Shown: positions 22,940 through 35,055 of the stretch, piece by piece | How the letters are laid out: the number at the start of each line of letters is the position of its first letter | How positions within the stretch are numbered: position 1 is the stretch's first letter | Assembly (NCBI GenBank): GCA_024364735.1 | Contig: JAGFNQ010007677.1 | Span: 62,001-126,000 of the forward strand | DNA from: Boesenbergia rotunda | Lineage: Eukaryota; Streptophyta; Magnoliopsida; Zingiberales; Zingiberaceae | Length of the DNA stretch: 64,000 bases | Reading direction: 5' to 3' | Notes under the pieces: model-generated | Told to the model about the DNA's origin: nothing | The model's database searches: none | What the model saw: only the letters and a program-made list of their open reading frames with translations | Position numbers and translations under genes: made by a program

Positions 22940-22951
22940 ATCTCCCTTAGC
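22940..22951 (-). other. Polypurine tract of element F
   Basis: The minus strand reads CTAAGGGAGAT next to the LTR start TGTTAGTAGG. Confidence 0.75.
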
Positions 22952-22952
22952 A

Positions 22953-25203
22953 CTAGTGCCAATCACTGTAGTATCTAATACCCAGTGACCTGGTATGACC
23001 ATCATGCTTCTTTTGTGCCAAAGCCTTGGTCAAAGGATCTGCGATGTTAGAATCAGTGTGTACTCTGCATATCCTCACATCTCCTCTATCGATGATCTCT
23101 CGAATGAGATGGAAGAGCCGTAGTATGTGTTTGGTCCGCTGATGAGAGCGAGGTTCCTTAGCCTGCGCAATAGCCCCATTATTGTCACAATAGAGGTCTA
23201 TCGGGTCTGCTATGCTAGGAACCACACCAAGCTCTGAATTTCCGGATCTAAACAACCTCTTTTGCCGCCTCAGACGCGGCAATATACTCTGCCTCTGTTG
23301 TAGAATCTGCGACTATGTCCTGCTTCGAACTCTTCCAGCTCATAGCACCACTATTTAGGCAAAATACATACCCTGACTGCGATCTATAGTCATCCCTGTC
23401 TGTTTGGAAGCTCGCGTCACTGTAACCCTTTACAGCTAGCTCCTCATCGCCTCCAAATATCAAGAAATATTCTTTCGTCCTTCTCAAGTACTTAAGAATA
23501 TTCTTGACAGCAGTCCAGTGACTTTCACCTGGATCTGACTGGTACCTGCTCGTCATGCTCAAAGCATATGAGACATCTGGATGAGTACAAAGCATGGCAT
23601 ACATGATAGACCCTATAGCGGATGCATAAGGGATCTGATCCATACAGTCTCTCTCCTCCTTAGAAGAGGGACATTGAGTCTTTGAAAGACTCACACCATG
23701 TGACATCGGCAGAAATCCCTTCTTGGAATTCTGCATGGCAAAACGATTAAGCACCTTGTCAATATATGTACTATGACTTAAGCTAAATAATCTCTTGGAT
23801 CTATCTCTATAGATTTTAATGCCTAGGATATAGGCTGCTTCACCTAAGTCTTTCATTGAGAAACAATTCCCTAGCCACGTCTTCACAGACTGTAGTGAAG
23901 GGATATCATTCCCAATGAGGAGTATGCCATCTATATACAAGATCAGGAAGACAACTGTGCTCCCACTAACCCTCTTATAGACACAGGGTTCATCTTCATT
24001 CTTTATGAAACCAAACGCTTTGATTGCATCATCGAATCGAAGATTCCAGCTTCGAGAAGCTTGCTTTAACCCATAAATGGACCTTTGTAATTTACATACC
24101 TTTCCAACATGCTCTGGATCTACAAAACCCTCAGGTTGTGTCATGTACACATCCTCGAGTAGATTCCCATTTAGGAATGCGGTTTTGACATCCATCTGCC
24201 AGATCTCGTAATCATAGTAAGCTGCAATAGCAAGCATGATCCGAATAGACTTAAGCATCGCAACTGGTGAAAAAGTTTCATCATAGTCGATACCATGAAT
24301 TTGCTTGAAACCTTTAGCTACCAATCGCCCTTTATAGGTATGCATGAGTCCATCCATGTCAGTCTTTCTTCTAAAGACCCACTTACACCCAATGGGTTTA
24401 ATTCCCTCAGGTGGATCAACCAAATTCCATACTTGGTTAGTGTACATGGATTCCATTTCAGACCTCATGGCTTCTAGCCATTTCTCAGAATCTGGGCTCA
24501 TCATAGCTTCATGATAGGATGTAGGCTCATTCAACTCAATGAGCGTCACGTCATCATGGTCAGACAAGAGAAAAGAGTATCTCTCAGGCTGACGACGTAT
24601 CCTATCTGATCTGCGAGGAGGTTGGTCTACTTGAACAGCTTGTTGTTCCACAACTTCTTGTGTAACAACCTCATGATCCACAACATCTTGTGGTGCCTGT
24701 TCAATGTCCATTAAGACCTCAGTGTTATCTGTATCTTGAACTTCTTCAAGATGGATTTTACTCCCACTTATTCTTCTAGAAATAAATTCTTTTTCTAGAA
24801 AAACGCCATTTCTAGCGACAAACACTTTGCCAAGTGTGGGATTGTAAAAGTAATATCCCTTTGTTTCCTTGGGATATCCTATAAAATAGCACTTATCAGA
24901 TTTGGGTCCTAGTTTATCTAAGACTTGACGTCGAACGTAAGCCTCACAACCCCAAATCCCCATAAAAGATATCGTGGGACTCTTCCCAGTCCATATCGTA
25001 TATGGTGTCTTTATAACAACCTTTGATGGAGCTCGGTTAAGTGTAAAAAGAGCTATCTCTAGAGTGAATCCCAGAAGGAAGTAGGAAGATCTGTCTGACT
25101 CATCATTGATCGTACCATATCTAATAGAGTACGATTTCTCCGCTAGGACACACCATTCCACTATGGTGTTCCAGGAGGAGTGAGTTGGGATATGATCCCA
25201 CAC
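22953..25203 (-). pseudogene. Element F: integrase C-term, reverse transcriptase and RNase H (Copia)
   Basis: The minus-strand frame 23248-25203 (651 codons) carries, in order, integrase C-terminal sequence (TLNRAPSKVV, TPYTIWTGKSPTISFMGIWG), a linker, and a full Copia RT (WLEAMRSEME, GCKWVFRRKTDMDG, DYDETFSPVAMLKSIR, WQMDVKTAFLNG, IYGLKQASRSW). RNase H follows (YSDASFQTDRDDYRSQSGY, TTEAEYIAASEAAKE), then after a stop (Trp TGG to TAG) and a frameshift near 23245, DNNGAIAQAKEP, a H/T-rich helix, ADPLTKALAQKKHDGHTRS and the normal end RYYSDWH at 22953. The RT catalytic YVDD is YIDG (codons 23926-23937): the second metal-binding Asp is Gly, so this RT should be inactive. Upstream of 25203 the frame carries two TAG codons before the WNGV...RRNRTL segment of integrase. 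Confidence 0.95.
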
Positions 25204-25805
25204 TCTGCTAGATGGTCACGAAACTCTTGGCTAAGGTATTCACCACCTTGATCTGATCGAAGTATCTTAATACTTTTGCCAAGTTGATTTTGACTCTTGA
25301 ATACTTTGAAGTTTTCAAAGGATTCTGACTTGTGTCTCATAAGATACACATAGCCATATCTACTAATATCATCAGTGAAAGTGATGAAGTACTGATAGCC
25401 TCTTCTAGCTGCGACATTGAAAGGGCCACATCCATCAGTATGTATGAGTCCTAACAACTCTGTCGCTCTTTCGCCGTGACCACTAAATGGAGTCTTGGTC
25501 ATCTTGCTTAGAAGACAAGATTCACATGTCTCATATGATTCAAAATCAAATGAGTCCAGTAATCCATCCTTATGGAGCCGGGATATGCGACTCTCATTTA
25601 TATGTCCTAAGCGACAATGCCAGAGATATGTTTGGTTCAAATTATTTGATTTGAACCGTTTGGTATTTATGTTATAGATTGGGTTCTCTAGATCTAGAAC
25701 ATAGAGTCCATTTATCAGTGGTGCATTACAATAGAACATATCATTTAACATTACAGAACAATATTTGTCCTTTATGATAAATAAAAACCTTTCTTGTCCA
25801 AACAA
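25161..25805 (-). pseudogene. Element F: GAG-pre-integrase and integrase core
   Basis: The minus-strand frame of 214 codons has the HHCC-type region (LWHCRLGHINESRISRLHKD, then CESCLLSKMTKTPFSGHGERA), followed by the integrase core: HTDGCGPF (first Asp), a TFTDDISRYGYVY strand, and LRSDQGGEY with the catalytic Glu and CGIISQLTPPGTP. The D, D and E residues of the core are visible. It ends at a TAG just after PPGTP and is out of frame with the protease-side frame (25772-25963) at about 25800, so the polyprotein could not be read through. It follows the protease and precedes the RT, the Copia order. Confidence 0.93.
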
Positions 25806-26058
25806 GATACTGAAATTATATTCTTAGTCAATGTTGGTACATAAAAGCACTCTTCTAGTTCTAGGATAAGCCCAGTGGGCAAAGACAAGGAATATGTTCC
25901 TACAACAATAGCAGCAACTCTTGCTCCGTTGCCTAATCGTAGGTCCACTTCGCCCTTGGTCAATGATCTAGCTCTTTGAAGGCCCTACACATTAGTACAA
26001 ATGTGAGAAGCACATCCGGTATCTAATACCCAAGAAGAAGAGATAGATAAATTGACTT
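25772..26058 (-). pseudogene. Element F: retropepsin-type protease
   Basis: Reading leftward on the minus strand, the segment SSWVLDTGCASHIC has the aspartic protease DTG (codons 26015-26023). A TAG at 25985-25987 interrupts it in the place where Copia proteases have Gln. Then comes a frame of 63 codons with LRLGNGARVAA, VGTYSLSLPTGLIL and LEECFYVPTLTKNIISVSCLDKKGF, the usual C-terminal half of Copia protease leading to the GAG-pre-integrase. The frame shifts at about 25800. The protease as encoded is not functional. Confidence 0.9.
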
Positions 26059-26913
26059 CTATAATGAAAATACCTGAGGCAGAAGTCTCATTTCTTTTAT
26101 TCTTTGCTTCCTCCAGGTAGAGTTTACAATTTCTCTTCCAATGTCTGGTCTCATCACAATGGAAGTAGGTCCCTTCCTTTGCACTTTACCTTTGGCCTTG
26201 GATGTAGTAGAGTTGGTCTTGCCTTTGGCTTGGGTCTTACCCTTGCCTTTAGGCTTCCATTTACCTTTGCCCTTGTTAACCATCAGTACATTACTGGTCT
26301 TGGCTTTCTTGAGATTGGGCTCAGTAGTTCTCAACATGCTGACCATCTCAGGCAAAGGTTTATCAATTTCATTCATGTTGTAGTTCATGACAAATTGATT
26401 ATAACCCTCCGGCAATGATTGTAGGATTAGGTCTGTTGCCAATTCTTGGCCCAATGGGAATCCTAGTCTTTCAATGTTCTCCACATACCCAATCATCTTG
26501 AGTACGTGAGTTCCTACAAGAGTTCCCTCTTGCATCTTGCATGCAAAAAGGGATTTGGACACCTCAAACCGCTTGTGCCTAGCTTGCCCTTGATATAGTT
26601 GTTTCAGATGCTCAACCATATCATGTGCATTCATGTTCTCGTGTTACTTCTGAAGCTCAGAGTTCATGGTGGCAAGCATAAGGCATGATACATCAAGTGC
26701 ATCATCTTGATGCTTCTTGTAAGCATCCTTTTCTGTACGGGTGGCGGTAGGGACGGGTGCTTCTGGAAGGGGTTGCTCTAGGACGTACAGTTTTCTTTTT
26801 TGTTTGAGGGCTATCCTCAAATTTCTGTACCAGTCCAGGAAATTAGCTCCGTTGAACTTGTCCTTTTCAAGGACAGATCGTAGAGAGAGAGTATTTGACG
26901 TGTTAGACGACAT
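26059..26913 (-). pseudogene. Element F: Copia gag with broken zinc knuckle
   Basis: The minus-strand start at 26911-26913 opens MSSNTSNTLSLRSVLEKDKF, then FNGANFLDWYRNLRIALKQ typical of Copia gag N-termini. A TAA at 26644-26646 (Gln position) breaks it; it resumes as NAHDMVEHLKQLYQ, HVLKMIGYVENIERLG, LPEGYNQFVMNYNMNE and a Lys/Gly-rich basic linker (about 26220-26300). A frameshift near 26165-26180 precedes the zinc knuckle, which reads FHCDETRHWKRNC: the first Cys of CX2CX4HX4C is Tyr. Gag would package the RNA; this copy cannot make a full one. Confidence 0.93.
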
Positions 26914-27991
26914 GGTGATCTACAACAATACAACATGCAGAGATAAGTATCATATCTAGATCATTTAATTAGGCCTTTAATTAAATGATACTCCCACTAA
27001 ATCGTAGAGCTTTTATAGGGGCTAGTCATGGATGTAGGCAAACTCAATTTGCCCACACTACTAGCTCCAAATCAAATAGCGACTACGTTTATGTGGGACA
27101 AGATCCATATTATAATTCATCTTGAGTTAGCTTTGGCTAATCGCCCAAGACTTGGTACAATTAGGTAGATAACATTTTACCAATTACATCGTATGCAACT
27201 CTTGAAAAAGGGTTAAGATTCACATTACACATTATCTTGAGTTAGCTTTGGCTAATCGCCCAAGACTTAGTATAATTTTCCTCTTACCCAATTTTCCCAA
27301 CTTTTGGGATATGCCTCTAAGTTTCTCAATCCAATTGAGGTGACTTAGTTAAGTCTCACCCAAAGTTCGATAGCGGGACATCACAATTGTCCTCTCGCAC
27401 TCTACTAAGATAAAATGTGTTGCTTTACTTTGGCAAACCCAACAACAAATGATCGAGGTAGTTTATGAGTATCGAACCTTGGTAGGCATATTGAGTTGAC
27501 TTAATTAAGATAAACATCTAAGCATGTATCACATACACACACATAATATATATCAATATATAAGCAAGAAAATATGACATGGTTATGACCCGTATACTAC
27601 GATCTTCTCAAGCCAATGAGAAGATCGATGGTCAACCTAGGGATAACATCTTCTCCAAGTGCATCCTTCGGTCATCATGTGTGGTTGGCATCCTTCTTGT
27701 GACTTCATTCTTCAATGGACACTCCATTACTCCTTTTGTACATTACAATGTAGGAAAACTTGAGTTATATTCGAGTCTAAATATAATTTTATAATTAGGA
27801 AGAATAGAGACAAGGCACAACACGCAGGTCGTATTATGAATTACAACATGCATACACACACATACATCCAATCACATTGGGGTTAAGGTCATAACCATTC
27901 ACCATGTCATCAACCATACACAATAGATTTAGGACATTGATTTTATTATGAGTGCAAAAACAAAATTAGCCGCTTGAGCAGAAACTCACGA
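26914..27991 (-). other. 5' leader of element F, truncated
   Basis: Sequence upstream of the gag start on the minus strand. It contains a roughly 120 bp partial duplication: ATCTTGAGTTAGCTTTGGC with CTAATCGCCCAAGACTT appears at about 27118-27155 and 27233-27270. No primer-binding site or 5' LTR is reached: at about 27992 the sequence switches to an LTR tail of another family. No ORF with a domain. Confidence 0.6.
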
Positions 27992-28187
27992 CGATTAATA
28001 TAGAATTGCCCATCGTAAACGATTAAGGATCGTGGGCCTTGGAGTAGGAGCAGACTGCGACTCCGAACCAAGTAAAAAATAACGGTGATAGCATTGAATT
28101 TTTTTGCTGTGCAAATTGCTCTTGTTTTTATTCGAAAATTGTCGATCGATATTCACCTCCCCTCTATTGATTCTAAACGATCCCACA
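27992..28187 (+). mobile_element. Tail of a SIRE-type LTR, copy 2 of the 19951 end
   Basis: Runs from ATATAGAATTGCCCATCG through GTGGGCCTTGGAGTAGGAGC to GATCCCACA. It matches 18346-18393 joined to 19821-19951 and lacks the nested solo LTR found in copy 1. So that solo LTR inserted after the duplication, or only in one copy. Confidence 0.8.
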
Positions 28188-28865
28188 AGCAATAATGCAC
28201 TCACCTAATAAAAATCAGCATGAAAAATTCATAGAAGCATTTCATCAAATAAGAAGTGTGCCAAAACATATCATCAATATAGTGTGCATGCCAATCCATA
28301 GGAGTATCAACAAATACACATCACAAATACTATCCTAGCCCTAGAATATGGAGAATCTACTCTTTAAACATGGGAAAAAACCTCAGACTCAAGGGAAGCA
28401 ATCTCCACCTAATACAAGAGATGAGGAAAAGCTTATCTTTGGAGTGCGGTGTCTTCGGAACTAATCCAAGCCTTAGAGGAGATGGGGGAGCATCAGAGAA
28501 CATTTTGGAGCCGCTAAAGGTCGCTAGAGAAGAAGGGATGGATTCTTCCCAAGAGAGAAATCCCCAAAAGGGGAGAAACCCCCATTTATATCTGGGGCAC
28601 ACGACCTTGGGCACAAGCCATGCCCCTTTTAGCATAGGAGCACAAGCCAAGCAGGGGCTATGCATGGTCTAAGCAAGGGCTGTGCATGACCCAAGCAGGG
28701 CCGTTCCCCTTTTGGCCAGAGGGCACGACCTCGTCTAGGAAGTTGCACAAGTTGTGCTAGGGGGCACGACTCGACCGTGGAATCTGCAGGGGCAGTGCTG
28801 AGGGGGCATGACCCAGTCTCGTCAAGTCCTCCAGCTCTCGTCTGGCTCCTTTTCATGTCCTTTTT
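28188..28865. repeat. Dispersed repeat R, copy 2
   Basis: The first 258 bases match 19952-20219; 28375-28640 matches 56082-56345. A minus-strand TATA-like ATATAAATGGGGG (near 28588-28602) and short repeats of GGGCACGACC/CATGACCCAAGCAGGG (28600-28830) suggest an LTR. Frames here have no domain. Confidence 0.65.
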
Positions 28866-29590
28866 CGCTCCCTGAAAGTGAAAATAAGAGAAAAATAGAT
28901 CTTCGAACTAGTGAAAGAAAATATGCTGATTAAATAATAAAGAGGGTACAATCGTGTAGACTTGAGACAAGAAAACTAAGTGAATGAGCATTAATACCAG
29001 CATAAAAACAAATCAAATCTACGCTAATCACACCCCAGACTTGAACTTTTGCTTGTCTTCAAGCAAACACTTAGCATGTACTTGTGTATTAATTATCATG
29101 AATCATAATCCCTAGTGATATGGCTTAATTCTATCAAACACTTTTATTGATGAGCATGGTAATAAAACTAGTTTGAGTATAGCCTAAGTAGAAGTTCTCC
29201 ATACTCGGTGCGAAGAGTGGCCATATTTTATCAAGTGTCAATCCTAATGCCTAGTCAAGTCGTCATCTAACTGATTTTCTTATAGTCCCGGCAATAGGTA
29301 CTTAACTGCCACACACATGGTTCATTCCTTTCAAACTACCCATGGACTCAAAGGCATGCTTGGGATCAAGGGAAGCCTAACATTTATTTTCTCAATAACC
29401 TAACTCGGTCTCAAAGGGGCAAATTGCTAATTTCCACTCACGAAACTGTTTTTTTATCCCTTATTCAATTCAAATGATTTTTTTTTGATTGAGTGCTTTA
29501 AGAGTGTAGCACTACTCAAGTTCTAGTTCTAATATATACAAACAAAATGGGATTCAATTTTTCTGAGTGAGCTTTAATGATCCGAGCCAC
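28866..29590 (-). mobile_element. Tat/Athila-like Gypsy internal fragment
   Basis: The phrase CACACCCCAGACTTGAAC followed by TTTTGCTTGTCTTCAAGCAA (29030-29067) is a hallmark, from memory, of the non-coding 5' internal region of plant Tat/Athila Gypsy elements. The rest is AT-rich without an ORF. A + strand LTR starts at 29591. Confidence 0.5.
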
Positions 29591-30495
29591 TGTTAGTGTT
29601 AGCCCTAGAACTAGTTATGAGATGATTGACTAGGAAACTTTTTGTATCATATTTTATTAATAAAGGTAAAGTTTTTGTTATTATATTTATTTTATATTTA
29701 TGCCAAATGAATAAGTATAATAATGTTCTAGGGTAGTAGATTCTAATCTATATCATATCAATTGGTTGAATTGATACTGAGATGATATAGAGAACACTAC
29801 TCTTAACCAATCCTAGTCAAACATATTAATATTCAAGGACAATATTAATATATTGAGACTAACATGAAGGTTAATTGATGACTTGATCTCATAAGTCATG
29901 GATATGGGATATTAAGTTGACACATGAGTACATATTAGAGAATATATACTGAATTGACCCGTTATGAGAAATTTTCTTGGATTACTATATGAGTGCCATA
30001 AACTTTCTCATAGTGACTATTGGTATGAATAGTTCTTAGACCTAAAGTTACTACGGTTTTCTACATAAGGAGTTGTATACATTAGTATCGCAAAATGTCA
30101 CCTGTAACAAGGTGGACTATAAAGTTGATCATTGAGTATGCAACAAATTATGAATAGGGATGTGAGTGCTGTAGATGGGATCAATCCTTTCCATATGTCA
30201 AGAGTGATATCTATGGGTCCCTTGATTGAGTAAGATTACTAAAATACATGACCATGCTCAAATGAGTCAATATGAGATATTGAACTCATTTGGTTGAGTG
30301 AGTCTACTTGGGGATAAAAAAAACATATAGATTGATAAGAGGATGACACGGTCTATGCCTCATTGATCAATCTAGATATTAAGGATAGAAAGACAAAGTC
30401 ATACAAGATAATAGACACGGAAAAGTTATATAGGATCTCGACTTTCTCATCACTTGGGTATGCAACAAATTATGCATAGGAATGTGAGTGATATA

Positions 30496-30500
30496 GATGA
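30496..30500. repeat. Target site duplication GATGA, left copy
   Basis: Pairs with 32411-32415; the same GATGA precedes the full-element LTR at 21017. Confidence 0.9.
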
Positions 30501-32410
30501 TGTTGGGTTCTCCCGGCACCAAAACATAAAACCCAGCGGAAACAAGAACCCTCGAGCGATCCATGCGAAAGAAAACTCGTACGAAGTTCATTTATCTAAT
30601 AGATTTATTTACTGTTTATACCTTTGAAGCGTGACCTTCGTTTATCCCGCTCGTCCAAGATGCGTCGGATCTCTTGCACGTTCAAATGTCCGTGCCTCTA
30701 TTCGTATCCACACGGACACAATCTCTTAACTTCGGGAGAACTATCTTAGTTGTGCTAGCAACTTGAGGTAGCTCACAGAACACCAAGAACCCTACAATAG
30801 AGTTTCGACCAAAAGGGGAGGAGAGGAAGAAGAGAGGAAGGGAAGAAGAAAAGCACACACTTACATTCAAAATGACAAGTCCCTCTTTTATATTCATCCC
30901 ATGAATATGAAGAGTCTTTTGTCTCTTTGACTTCCCTTCATTAAAGCCAATAAAGAGCACATCTTTTCATGTGACTCTTCACCTTCTCTTCATCTAACGA
31001 AGAGAGACTTTTCTCTTTCCTCATGCAATTCTGACCGGGCCTCTCGGGCTTCCGACTAGGTCTACCAACCAAGTCTGCTGAGTGCCGAGCTCCGACCAAG
31101 TCAGCCGAGTGCCGACCTAGTCTGCCGAGTTCCTAGCCCAGTCTGTCGAGTGCCGACTCAGTCTGCCGTGTGCCGAGCTCCCGACCCGCGCTCCTTAGTT
31201 CCCAACTCGAGCTCCCGAACTGACCTCCTGAGTTCCCAACTCGGGCTTAGATTTCCCGAGTTCCCAACTCGGGCTCAGGCCTCCCGAGTTCCCAACTCAG
31301 GCTCAGATCTCCCGAGTTCCCAACTCTGGTTCAGGCCTCCCGAGTTCCCAACTCAGGCTCAGATCTCCTGAGTTCCCAACTCGGGTTCAGGCCTCCCGAG
31401 TTCCCAACTCGGGCTCAGATCTCCCGAATAGATTTCCCGAAGCATCGTGTCCTTAGTGTGTGACCCAATAGGTTCGCGTGATGTTGGCAATGTGCCTAAA
31501 CACTTTAGATACATAAGCAATGAGCGACATCTAGCAATGCATCATTGCTACCCAAGTAACATGAAAAATCGAGATCCGACTAAACCTCCGTGACTATGAT
31601 AGTGTATGACCTTGTCCTTCTATCCTTGATATCTAGATTGACCAATGAGGCATAGAACGTGTCATCCTCAATCAATCTTGTGTTTCTTGATCCCCGAGTA
31701 GACTCACTCAAATAAATGAGCTCAATATCTCATATTGACTCATTTGAGCATGGTCATGCGTTTCAGTAGTCCTACTGATCAAAGGGCCCATAGATATCAC
31801 TCCCGTCATATAGGAGGGATAGATCCCATCTACATCACTCACATCCCTCCGCATAATTCATTATATACCCAATGATCGCCTTTATAGTCCACCCTGTTAC
31901 GGGTGACGTTTGACGATACCAAAGTACATAACTCCTTATGTAGGGAACCGTAGTGACTTCAGGTCTAAGGACTATTCATACCAATAGTCACATGAGAAAG
32001 TTTATGACACTCATATGACAATTTATGAAACTTTCTCATGGCGGATCAATTCAGTACACATTCTCCAATGTATACCCATGTGTCAACTTGATATCACATA
32101 TCCATGACTTGTGAGCTCAAGTCATCAGTTGACCTACATGCTAGTCTCCATGCATTAATATTGTCCTTGAATATTAATATTTGACTAGGAATGGTTTAGA
32201 GTAGTGTTCTCTACATCATCTCACTATCGATTCAACCAATCGATATAATATAGATAAGAACCTACTACCCAAGGACATTATTATACTTAGTTATTTGGCA
32301 CAAATACAAAGTAAGTATAATAACCAAACATGCCTTTATTAATAATAGAATATGATACAAAATGCCCCTAGTCAATCATCACATAATTTGCTCTAGGGCT
32401 CCTACTAACA
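30501..32410 (-). mobile_element. Solo LTR of the element F family
   Basis: Starts TGTTGGGTTC, ends CTACTAACA, 1910 bp, with perfect GATGA on both sides, so a solo LTR. Removing it joins ATATAGATGA to GATCTATCTC, which matches GTAGATGGGATCAATCC of the neighbouring repeat unit in the same host LTR. It is near-identical to 21017-22939, including the hairpin array at about 31190-31430. Confidence 0.92.
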
Positions 32411-33473
32411 GATGAGATCTATCTCTTCCATATGACAGGAGTGATATCTATGGACCCGTTGATTAAGTAGAACTATTAAAATGCATAGCCATGCTCAAAT
32501 GAGTCAATATGAGATATTGAGCTCATTTGGTTGAGTGAGTCTACTTAGGGATCAAAAAACATATAGATTGATAAGAAGATGACATAGTCTATATCTCATT
32601 GATTAATCTAGATATTAAGGATAGAAGAACAAAGTCATACAAGATAATAGACACGGAAAGGTTATGTAGGATCTCCACTTTCTCATCATTTGGGTAGCAA
32701 TGATACATTGTTATATGCTGCTCATTGCTTATATATCTAAAGCGATTTAGATACATTGTCAATGTTATGAGTGTCTATTGGGTCACACAAAAAAAATATA
32801 TTATCTCAGAGATAAGGTAATTTTAGTTTGACTACAATGTGATCTAAAATTAGATTAATTGAGTTAGACTCAAATGAATTGAATTGGACTATGAGATTGA
32901 ATCTAATCTGAGTTAGACTCATTTGGATTAGACTCAATCATTTATGATGGGTTAATAATCAGTAAAATATTTAATGAATCATTATTGGAGAGAAATACCA
33001 AGAGGCATGATTCATTAGATGAATTGAATATGAGAAGCCAAAAGGATACCAAGAGTCTTTGGTATTCATTGAGGTTTATGAACATTAAACAAATGGAAGA
33101 CAAAGAGGCAAAGACTTTGTATATTTATTGGATGAATGAAAAAGTCATTTCATTTTTAAATGAAGTATTCTCTCCTTCTCTTCTTGCTCTTGGCCGAAAC
33201 TCTCTCCTTATTATTGGCCGAAACCTATTTTGAGGTTTTTGGTTTTCTTACATTGTGAATTATCCCAAGTTGCTAGCACAATTAAGGTGATTCATCACTG
33301 AGATCGAGATCTTGTTTGTGTGGATACTGTTAGAATATGACCATTTTAATCGTGTAGAGATTTGGTGAACCAAGGACTAACAGGAACTTTGTATGAATTT
33401 TTCGCATAGATCACTGGAAGGGATTCTATTTTCCCCTACGTATATTGTTATTTTTCACATAGAGATCCCTACA

Positions 33474-34844
33474 ACTACATCCACTAACCAAAATGTTGTT
33501 TAAAAGATCACCATAGAACACAAGTACTAGCAAGTTTTATGAATTATGACTATTTATCAAGTTATCGACTTTTTAAAAATATGCAAAGTGGAGAGATATC
33601 CTAAAACTAGGCTAAGCTCAAATATCTCAATATAGTAATGCTCATTTCATGCTAATGAAGATAGAGGAAAGTCATTCAGTCGACATACTAGCATAAATAA
33701 CTAATAATATATATAAAGAAACAAATTACCTACTTGAACACAAGATAATTCAACAATAATATGCATAAAGATGACACTAGGAAAAATTTTATTATGCAAA
33801 AGAAAATAAAACCTAAACTAACTATTGCCTAACATATATACACCTCCTAGACTTAATCTTTTTGTTGTCCCAATGAAAAATAAAATATAAGAGCAGCGGA
33901 GGATTTAAGGCGAAGGATGTTACCAAGTGGTACACATGAGGATCTCTTCGTATCCTTTCTTGTCACTCTTCTACCTTGTATCCACTGTCTTCCTTGGCTT
34001 TAAATTCTTGGAGAACTAATCAAAATCTCGATCGAGCTTGAGTGAGATATTTTCGGACCTTCTTTCCTTTATTGCCTCCTTGTATGTACACTCTGAAGGC
34101 CAGAGGTGGTTTAGACAGAGGATCCAATTGTAGGCCTTATGAAAATCTGCACACCCAACAAAAAAGTACAACTTCCAAACACATGCAAGATAAGATAGGA
34201 CAAGAATCATATCAAGTTTAATTGTGCATGAATTGGAAAATGAATCACATCTTACAAAATCAAATGAAGGTACCTCTATTACATTTTCTGAAAGATCTTC
34301 AAGAATACTCACCTTGCAATATTGAGAGTTACCTGAGAATCTCAAACAAGTGGATGTGTGATTTCCTTATGTCCTTGTAGTGTCCCTATCTCTGGCTCTG
34401 ATGTGGTGTCTTTGAAATCAGTGATTCTTGGGGATTTGCTTCCATTGCACAAGTCCCTGCACATGTAGTTTCAACCATATCATCTCTAACTACTTTAGTT
34501 GGTTGAGTAAGGGGGTGATCCGTGGGATGTGCCTTTTAAATCATGAGTCCCCACACTTTACATCCACCATATCAACTTCATCATATGCGTCGAATAGCCC
34601 ACTTATTTCAATACCATCCACCCAACTCTTTACCCCATTTATGCCTTCTTCAGCTAATATATATGAACTATCTTCATCAACTTCAGGGGCTTCAACAAAA
34701 TCATCGGTTAGGGTGGATAGACATGCATCAATAGTCCCGCCCTTGTCCTGACTACAATTAATTATGTCAATGTCATGCAAAGCAATGGAGGAGTCATGGA
34801 GAGATTAGAGTCAGAATCAATATCTCCATTAGTTCCATATAGTG
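33474..34844 (-). mobile_element. Gypsy (Tat/Athila-like) fragment
   Basis: CACCTCCTAGACTTAATCTT near 33841 resembles the leader phrase at 29031. On the minus strand 34390-34806 is nearly open (one TGA) and encodes an acidic stretch with GGTIDACLSTLTDDFVEAPE, then EDSSYILAEEGINGVKS and DEVDMVDVKCGDS; I do not recognise a domain. A second minus-strand frame lies at 34016-34345. The locus resumes at 49252 after the Copia element, where a Gypsy gag knuckle is seen. Confidence 0.45.
34840..34844. repeat. Target site duplication TAGTG, left copy
   Basis: TAGTG precedes TGTTGGTGC; it recurs at 49247-49251 after the 3' LTR. The match extends leftward to CCATATAGTG, probably because the 3' LTR end decayed from CACA to CATA. 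Confidence 0.75.
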
Positions 34845-35055
34845 TGTTGGTGCTGAAAGAACTAGATTGAACCTGGTTTTGATAATGACAAAGGGTTCAA
34901 AGTTAAGTATGTTTTATGATCTAATGTATTTGACTAAGTGTGCAGGAAAGTCCTAGTTTGTCTTGGCACGAAGTCTTGACCTGTAGGGTTGAGCTCGAAG
35001 TCCTGGTCGAGGACTGGGCATGAAGTCCTAGCTGAGGGCTGGACATCGAAGACCT
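34845..35055 (+). mobile_element. Start of the 5' LTR of element A, truncated
   Basis: The first 211 bases of a SIRE-type LTR, starting TGTTGGTGCTG. It is closer to the 3' LTR at 45233 (shared GTATTTGACTAAGTGTGCAGG, then TAGTTTGTCT) than to the LTR that abuts it at 35056. It stops within the direct repeats at GAAGACCT. Confidence 0.75.

Larger units (their letters stand above)
29591..33473 (+). mobile_element. Copia LTR (family H), interrupted by a solo LTR
   Basis: It starts TGTTAGTGTTAGCCC and ends GATCCCTACA, with 30501-32410 a nested insertion. The body has an internal tandem duplication of about 320 bp: ATGTGAGTG before TAGATG occurs near 30160 and 30483, and the unit repeats around 32416-32690. 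The start resembles that of the LTR at 22939 (minus). Flanking GCCAC (29586-29590) and ACTAC (33474-33478) could be a decayed target duplication; both sides look Gypsy-derived, so this may be an old solo LTR. The frame 32985-33233 has no domain. Confidence 0.7.

Noticed and set aside
24295..24477. Short + strand frames across 24000-26500
   Set aside because: All are antisense to the Copia gag-pol and have no domains of their own.
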